Positions 37,787 to 41,545 of a stretch of DNA of 41,545 bases are shown piece by piece (the first letter of the stretch is position 1; each line of letters begins with the position of its first letter). The stretch spans positions 1 to 41,545 of the forward strand of contig CALRBT010000010.1 of NCBI GenBank assembly GCA_943354475.1, given 5' to 3'. The notes beneath the pieces are model-generated. The model ran no database searches. It saw only the letters and a list, made by a program, of their open reading frames with translations, and was not told the DNA's origin. Source of the stretch: Parcubacteria group bacterium (GTDB lineage Bacteria > Patescibacteriota > Minisyncoccia > Phycocordibacterales > CALRBT01). The translations under genes were made by a program, and so were the position numbers.

Positions 37787-39024
37787 TAGACGACTTTAAA
37801 AAAATAAAATTACCTGATACGCCTGGAGTGTACTTCTTTGTTGGGTCCAAAGGCGAGACGCTCTATATTGGTAAAGCCACTTCGCTCAGGGATCGGGTCA
37901 AGAGTTACTTCAGCAAAGATCTTATTGTGACGCGTGGGTTATTGCTCGTGCAAATGCTTGAGCAGGCAAAAACAATTAAATTTGAAAAGACTGACTCAGT
38001 CCTTGAGGCGCTCATTCTGGAGGCGGCACTCATTAAGAAACATCAGCCAAAATTTAATACAAAAGAAAAGGACAATAAGAGCTTTAACTTTATGCTCATC
38101 ACCAAAGAGGAATTTCCACGCGTACTCATTGTCCGTGGCAGAAATATAGAGAAGGAGTTTAAAGGGTCAGAAATCGCACAACTTTTCGGCCCGTTTCCCA
38201 ATGGATCAGCACTCAAGGTGGCGATGGGTATTGTTCGCAAAATTTTTCCCTATCGCGATAAGTGCGAACCCAATCAAGGTCGCCCTTGTTTTAATAGACA
38301 AATAAAACTCTGTCCCGGAGTCTGTGCTGGAGAAATTACTGCTAAAGAATATCAAAAAAACATACGGCACATCATCTTATTTTTTGAAGGTAAGAAAAAA
38401 GCGCTTCTGGACACACTAACTAAAGAAATGAAAGCCTTTGCCAAAGCTAATGATTTTGAAAGCGCTGGCAGAATCCGCAATACACTCTATGCGCTCAATA
38501 ACATTCAAGACGTTGCGCTGATCAAGGATGATATTCGCCGTATCACCGATGGTGGCGGGGTAGACCTCGCTCGTCCTTTCCGAATTGAGAGTTTTGACGT
38601 TGCACACATGGCAGGGGAGAACATGGTTGGAGTGATGTGTGTACTGGTTGATGGTGAGATTGATAAATCTCAGTACAGAAAATTTATTATTCAAAACATC
38701 ACTTCTTCAAACGACACTGGTGCACTCAAACAAATCCTCGAGCGACGATTTACACATCTAGATTGGCCACTACCTAACCTGATTGTCGTAGATGGTTCGT
38801 TGGCTCAGCGAAATGTTGCAACAGAGGTACTCCAGAAACTTGTACAGAAAATCCCTGTTGTTTCAGTAGTCAAAGATGCACACCATAAACCTAAGGATAT
38901 AGAAGGGGACAGTGTGCTTGGGGTTAAATACAAGAGGGAAATCCTCCTTGCTAACAATGAATCCCACCGCTTTGCCATTACGTTCCATAAATCCAAGCGA
39001 AAAAAGGCATTTCTAAAAACTTGA
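37780..39024 (+). CDS. uvrC: Excinuclease ABC subunit C, C-terminally shortened
   Basis: A 414-aa UvrC against about 600 aa in most bacteria. It has the N-terminal GIY-YIG nuclease (DTPGVYFFVGSKGETLYIGK), the Cys cluster (CEPNQGRPCFNRQIKLCPGVC), the UVR motif (FAKANDFESAGRIRN) and the RNase H-like 5'-nuclease with ESFDVAHMAGENMVG, LIVVDGSLAQ and the His of SHRFAITFHK. It stops at RKKAFLKT just before the helix-hairpin-helix part (normally SxLDxIPGIG). One base out of frame the next codons read KLDKI, a hint that the original C-terminus was lost by a frameshift or a breakpoint near 39020-39032. Both nuclease centres look intact, so partial function is possible. Confidence 0.9.
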   Translation: MSIDDFKKIKLPDTPGVYFFVGSKGETLYIGKATSLRDRVKSYFSKDLIVTRGLLLVQMLEQAKTIKFEKTDSVLEALILEAALIKKHQPKFNTKEKDNKSFNFMLITKEEFPRVLIVRGRNIEKEFKGSEIAQLFGPFPNGSALKVAMGIVRKIFPYRDKCEPNQGRPCFNRQIKLCPGVCAGEITAKEYQKNIRHIILFFEGKKKALLDTLTKEMKAFAKANDFESAGRIRNTLYALNNIQDVALIKDDIRRITDGGGVDLARPFRIESFDVAHMAGENMVGVMCVLVDGEIDKSQYRKFIIQNITSSNDTGALKQILERRFTHLDWPLPNLIVVDGSLAQRNVATEVLQKLVQKIPVVSVVKDAHHKPKDIEGDSVLGVKYKREILLANNESHRFAITFHKSKRKKAFLKT

Positions 39025-39064
39025 CAAGATTAACTTATTCGCCAAGAACATTGAGGCGGTGGTC

Positions 39065-39238
39065 ATGACTGGGCCGATGGCCTACGATCGCAAGATTTTC
39101 TGGTTCGTCTCGAACGCTAAGGAGTGGGCGAAACAAGAGTCCGAAAGACTCCAAATCCCGCTCCACGCATCGCTCATTGAGCGCAACTGGAGCGTGGACC
39201 CGCCGAAAGGTACCTGGATCACCTCAGTACCAAGTTAA
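39065..39238 (+). CDS. GC-rich 57-aa frame after truncated uvrC
   Basis: ATG 39065 has a GAGG about 8 bases upstream. The product (MTGPMAYDRKIFWFVSNAKE then a polar helix and NWSVDPPKGTWITSVPS) looks like real protein: it has several Trp residues and a folded appearance, but no known family. The frame is open back to 39017 and includes KLDKINLFAKNIEAVV, so it may instead be the C-terminal fragment of a longer foreign gene joined to uvrC. GC content is clearly higher than in uvrC and ddl, and the mRNA has several perfect 5-7-bp hairpins (for example GTTCG/CGAAC, GAGTC/GACTC, TCCACGC/GCGTGGA). A two-part terminator follows. Confidence 0.5.
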   Translation: MTGPMAYDRKIFWFVSNAKEWAKQESERLQIPLHASLIERNWSVDPPKGTWITSVPS

Positions 39239-39246
39239 GCCAAAAA

Positions 39247-39303
39247 GTCCCGAGCGGACGTGAAGAAGTCTATTCTTCACGCACCGTCGGGACTTCTTCA
39301 TTT
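39247..39303 (+). terminator. Two-part terminator after the 39065 frame
   Basis: Outer 7-bp stem (39247-39253 with 39287-39293) and inner 8-bp stem (39260-39267 with 39273-39280), followed by TTCTTCATTTT. Its outer arms and tail closely resemble those of the terminator at 39887. Confidence 0.8.
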
Positions 39304-39315
39304 TAGATTAGGCTA

Positions 39316-39344
39316 TTGACATGTATAATTATTTATTATATCTT
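39316..39344 (+). promoter_or_regulatory. Promoter of the 39400 gene
   Basis: TTGACA (39316-39321), 17-base spacer, TATCTT (39339-39344). Confidence 0.65.
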
Positions 39345-39399
39345 ATATCGCAGATTGGGAGCCTATGACCTAAGACACCGAATAAAGGAGAAAGCCGAA

Positions 39400-39882
39400 A
39401 TGCTGACAAACACTTTTCCGAGCTGGCAAAACTGGATTGTTATCCAGTGTCTGGCAATTACTCTAGCGATTGTTAGCTATCCGCAGGAGAGCGTAGATCT
39501 ATTCCATCTCTACTTCTACCTCACATTGATAGTGACAATTTGCAACTCTCTCAGTTTAATGCTTCTTGTTCTAGATGCTACTAGATTTAGCGGGGTAAAG
39601 GAACCCTATATTGTCAAAGAATTAATTATTTTTTGGATAAAATATTCTATCTTGACGATTCATGCTCAAGGATTGGCAATTTGGGTCGCCCTCTATCTTT
39701 GGGCTAGCGCTCCTTGGCCGGCACTCATCCCTCAAGAAAGCTGGCTCGAACTCTGGGGATGGGCGTTTGTTACTACACTTTCGATTATTCCTTTGACAGC
39801 AAAGGGTCTTGGGATTTTCGTGCCCATTGCCATACTTGTCGCAGGGGTAAGGCGATTTTTCTACACATTTATATATAAATAA
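39400..39882 (+). CDS. Unrecognised integral membrane protein, 160 aa
   Basis: ATG 39400 with SD AAAGGAG about 9 bases upstream is preferred over an in-frame ATG at 39316, which lies in the promoter. The protein has about four hydrophobic helices (near residues 12-28, 36-60, 78-105 and 124-155) with many Trp and Leu residues (WVALYLWASAPWPAL, WLELWGWAFVTTL) and a basic end (RRFFYTFIYK). There are no cysteines suggestive of redox function and no family is recognised. It has its own TTGACA promoter and two strong downstream hairpins, so it is another self-contained SD-led unit, placed between uvrC and ddl. Confidence 0.7.
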   Translation: MLTNTFPSWQNWIVIQCLAITLAIVSYPQESVDLFHLYFYLTLIVTICNSLSLMLLVLDATRFSGVKEPYIVKELIIFWIKYSILTIHAQGLAIWVALYLWASAPWPALIPQESWLELWGWAFVTTLSIIPLTAKGLGIFVPIAILVAGVRRFFYTFIYK

Positions 39883-39886
39883 TAAG

Positions 39887-39944
39887 GTCCCGGCAATACA
39901 CGGAAGATTTCTTCCTCCATGTATTGCCGGGACTTCGTCGTTTC
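39887..39944 (+). terminator. Long terminator after the 39400 gene
   Basis: Stem of about 14 bp plus a 5-bp inner stem (39887-39900 with 39920-39933 and GGAAG/CTTCC inside), followed by TTCGTCGTTT. It begins 5 bases after the stop codon. Confidence 0.8.
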
Positions 39945-39954
39945 TGGGTTTTGA

Positions 39955-39998
39955 AAACCAGTACTATTTGTGATGGTCGTCACAAATAGTACTGGTTT
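39955..39998. terminator. Second, perfect 19-bp hairpin before ddl
   Basis: 19-bp perfect stem (39955-39973 with 39980-39998), 6-base loop, A-rich and T-rich flanks. It can act on both strands and insulates ddl from the unit upstream. Confidence 0.8.
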
Positions 39999-40115
39999 CT
40001 TTTAAATTTAAATTCCGTAGTATTTTTTGCCTTGGCTAAAAGTCGCTACTTTAATGTGGATAAAAAATTCATTCAGTGACAGTCCATGTTTGTTCCGCGT
40101 AGTTCCGCATTCTGG

Positions 40116-40121
40116 TATACT
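40116..40121 (+). promoter_or_regulatory. Extended -10 of the ddl gene (leaderless)
   Basis: TGG-TATACT (hexamer 40116-40121) ends 6 bases before ATG 40128; an in-frame ATG at 40086 lies upstream of it and is excluded. TTCCGC at the -35 position is weak. Confidence 0.6.
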
Positions 40122-40127
40122 ACTCGT

Positions 40128-41108
40128 ATGGCAAAACTGCATGTGGCAATTATCCGTGGTGGACCTTCGAGTGAATACGAAGTGTCGCTTGCTTCCGGTG
40201 ATACTATCTTAAAAAATATTCCAGAAAAATATCATCCGGTTGATATTTTGATTTCAAAATCTGGTCAGTGGCATCGCGGAGGAATGGAGGTTGATCCTAG
40301 GCGAGCACTCTCTAGCATTGACGTTGTGTTTAACGCGCTCCACGGTGAATATGGTGAAGATGGTAAGGTACAGCAGATTCTCGATAGGTTGGGGGTTCCG
40401 TATACTGGCTCTGGTGTGCTTGGATCAGCGCTTGGCATGAATAAGCACCTCGCCAAACAGCATTTCATAAAAGCAGGACTCAAGACACCCCACTCTAAGT
40501 TAATTTCTCCACTCTCTGACGATGAACAACTGCAAGACCTTGCACGGACACTATTTAAGAGTTTTCCTATTCCTGCAGTAGTAAAACCAGTAAGCGCAGG
40601 GTCCTCGGTTGGGGTAACGATCGCTCGAACGTTAGCTGAGCTTGAAGCGGGACTTACGAAAGCATTTTCGCTTGGTGGATCGGTACTGGTTGAAGAATTT
40701 ATTCCAGGAAAAGAAGCTACTTGTGGCGTGATTGAGCAGTTCCGAGGAGAGGCACTCTATGCTTTGATGCCGATTGAGATTACCCCACCTCCTAAAAATG
40801 GTTTCTATGATTATGAGGCCAAGTATGTAAGTAATGATACAGGGTATGTACTGCCCGGGAACTTCACAAAAGAGGAGAAGGAGGCTATACAAAAAGCATC
40901 CATTCTTGCACATCAATCACTGGGACTACGACATTACTCTCGCTCTGATTTTATTGTTTCGCCCAAACGTGGGGTTTACATTCTTGAGACAAACACTTTG
41001 CCTGGCATGACGAGTCACTCTCTCGTCCCAAAATCAATTGAGGCAGTTGGGTCGACCTTGCCTGAGTTTATTGAACATTTACTCACACTTGCTTTGGAGC
41101 GCAAATAA
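40128..41108 (+). CDS. ddl: D-alanine--D-alanine ligase
   Basis: A 326-aa ATP-grasp ligase that joins two D-Ala for peptidoglycan. The start at 40128 is chosen because the -10 box lies just upstream. Marks: VAIIRGGPSSEYEVSLASG (GGxSxExxVS), FNALHGEYGEDGKVQQILD, YTGSGVLGSALGMNKHLAK, VVKPVSAGSSVGVTI, VEEFIPGKEATCGVIE, the segment YDYEAKYVSNDTGYVLP and the Mg-binding ILETNTLPGMTSHSLVP. Glu in the EYEVS motif and the Tyr of FYDYEAKY fit D-Ala-D-Ala rather than D-Lac specificity. It is a single gene with its own leaderless promoter. Confidence 0.96.
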   Translation: MAKLHVAIIRGGPSSEYEVSLASGDTILKNIPEKYHPVDILISKSGQWHRGGMEVDPRRALSSIDVVFNALHGEYGEDGKVQQILDRLGVPYTGSGVLGSALGMNKHLAKQHFIKAGLKTPHSKLISPLSDDEQLQDLARTLFKSFPIPAVVKPVSAGSSVGVTIARTLAELEAGLTKAFSLGGSVLVEEFIPGKEATCGVIEQFRGEALYALMPIEITPPPKNGFYDYEAKYVSNDTGYVLPGNFTKEEKEAIQKASILAHQSLGLRHYSRSDFIVSPKRGVYILETNTLPGMTSHSLVPKSIEAVGSTLPEFIEHLLTLALERK

Positions 41109-41122
41109 GAGTATATTTTCTT

Positions 41123-41248
41123 CTGAATCAATAAAATCACTTCGTCTGCGTTGTTGTGATGCGGATTTATTCGTTCACTGTACGTCAAAGTACAGTTCCC
41201 TCATAAATCCTTTCACGTCTAGCATCCAAAGCAATTTAACTGATTCAG
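41123..41248. repeat. Imperfect palindromic element, copy 2
   Basis: A nested inverted repeat of 126 bases: CTGAATCA/TGATTCAG (outer, 41123-41130 with 41241-41248), GATGC/GCATC, GGATTTAT/ATAAATCC and ACTGTAC/GTACAGT around a 6-base centre. It fills the gene-free stretch between ddl and tRNA-Ala. It is similar in layout to the element at 10770-10894. Confidence 0.55.
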
Positions 41249-41340
41249 ACTAGGAAAGTTTCTGTTTTTACTTAAGTGATCCGGCTGATTATTTTTGGTT
41301 TACTAAAACCTATAACCTAGTCCCTAACTCCCTTTCCAAA

Positions 41341-41413
41341 GGGCCCCTAGCTCATCTGGTAGAGCACCTGTTTTGCACTCAGGAGGCAAGCGGTTCGAGT
41401 CCGCTGGGGTCCA
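41341..41413 (+). tRNA. tRNA-Ala (anticodon TGC)
   Basis: A 73-base cloverleaf. The acceptor stem GGGCCCC pairs with GGGGTCC and includes the G3-T70 wobble that identifies alanine tRNA. The D arm is TAGCTCATCTGGTAGAGCA, the anticodon loop TTTGCAC with TGC at 34-36, and the T arm AGCGG-TTCGAGT-CCGCT. The discriminator base is A, and CCA is not encoded (the sequence continues CAATT). The last anticodon-stem pair (31-39) is T-T. Confidence 0.97.
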
Positions 41414-41444
41414 CAATTCCGAATTTGAAGAAAGATTGACCTCG

Positions 41445-41463
41445 CCCGCGCCAAAGGCGCGGG
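41445..41463. terminator. GC-rich hairpin after tRNA-Ala
   Basis: Perfect 8-bp stem (41445-41452 with 41456-41463), AAA loop, 31 bases after the tRNA. No T-tract follows, so termination is only possible, not shown. The last 80 bases of the window contain nothing else I can support. Confidence 0.4.
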
Positions 41464-41545
41464 CTCGGACTGATGTTTCCGCCAAGTCCCGCCAAGGCAT
41501 TTTGAATTCCGTCAAAAGCATTCCTGCCGCTACGCGGCGGTTCGA

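Noticed and set aside
39021-39026. TTGACA at the uvrC stop as a promoter for the 39065 frame
   Set aside because: No acceptable -10 box lies 15-19 bases downstream.
40086-40127. Longer Ddl start
   Set aside because: It lies upstream of, and across, the extended -10 box, and the family start matches MAKLHVAIIRGG at 40128.
41324-41521. 65-aa minus-strand frame over tRNA-Ala
   Set aside because: It is antisense to a complete tRNA and has no start signals.
1-41545. CRISPR array, prophage, IS element or integron
   Set aside because: I saw no regularly spaced direct repeats and no cas, integrase, transposase or phage structural gene. The cassette idea rests only on expression signals and broken genes.

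Overview
The window looks like a chromosomal segment of a Patescibacteria (CPR) bacterium, most likely from the Parcubacteria side. The grounds are small, tightly packed genes, many tiny unrecognised proteins, a reduced but fermentative carbon metabolism, and core genes almost without Shine-Dalgarno (SD) sites. The lineage is an inference; no rRNA is present to settle it. I see no CRISPR array, IS transposase, integrase or prophage module.

Layout. 3-1427: end of an ABC-F ATPase. 1432-2426: two small SD-led unknown genes with strong hairpins. 2619-5604: operon of GIY-YIG protein, PIF1-like helicase, patatin-like protein and MazG-like protein. 8165-5616 (minus): ECF sigma factor, probable anti-sigma protein, membrane-anchored unknown, membrane thioredoxin and DsbB. 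8220-8959: three tiny SD-led genes, two of them below the usual length cut-off and related to each other. 10280-9027 (minus): BaiN/HI0933-type flavoprotein. 10318-10922: a candidate small RNA and a long structured leader. 10923-13218: DEAD-box helicase, small zinc-ribbon protein and HAD hydrolase. 13322-14401: GC-rich unknown gene with an in-frame TAA near its start.

14539-29218 is carbon metabolism: glycerate kinase, a broken PEP synthase, enolase, D-2-hydroxyacid (probably lactate) dehydrogenase, GT4 glycogen-synthase-like enzyme, GH57, DUF5752-like protein, GH15, PGI/PMI-type SIS isomerase and ROK kinase. Together they suggest storage-glucan turnover feeding lower glycolysis and lactate. 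29241-32048: FKBP isomerase, Tgt and small membrane proteins. 32350-39024: uvrB, uvrA and a C-terminally shortened uvrC. 40128-41108: Ddl. 41341-41413: tRNA-Ala(TGC).

Two gene-expression styles are interleaved. Core metabolic and repair genes have no SD; about ten have an extended -10 box ending only 6-7 bases before the start codon, so their mRNAs are probably leaderless. Between them lie about ten single-gene units with a TTGACA-type promoter in most cases, a real SD, a small unrecognised protein and a strong hairpin terminator. One unit sits inside ppsA: it separates the first 604 codons from a 3' remnant encoding the catalytic CGQ region and replaces about 135 codons. That unit is a string of perfect inverted repeats (14, 13, 8 and 7 bp) ending in a terminator, and its reading frame has no stop before the terminator. 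uvrC is also cut short next to a foreign-looking GC-rich unit. These self-contained units and the hairpin string are the best candidates for something undescribed here.
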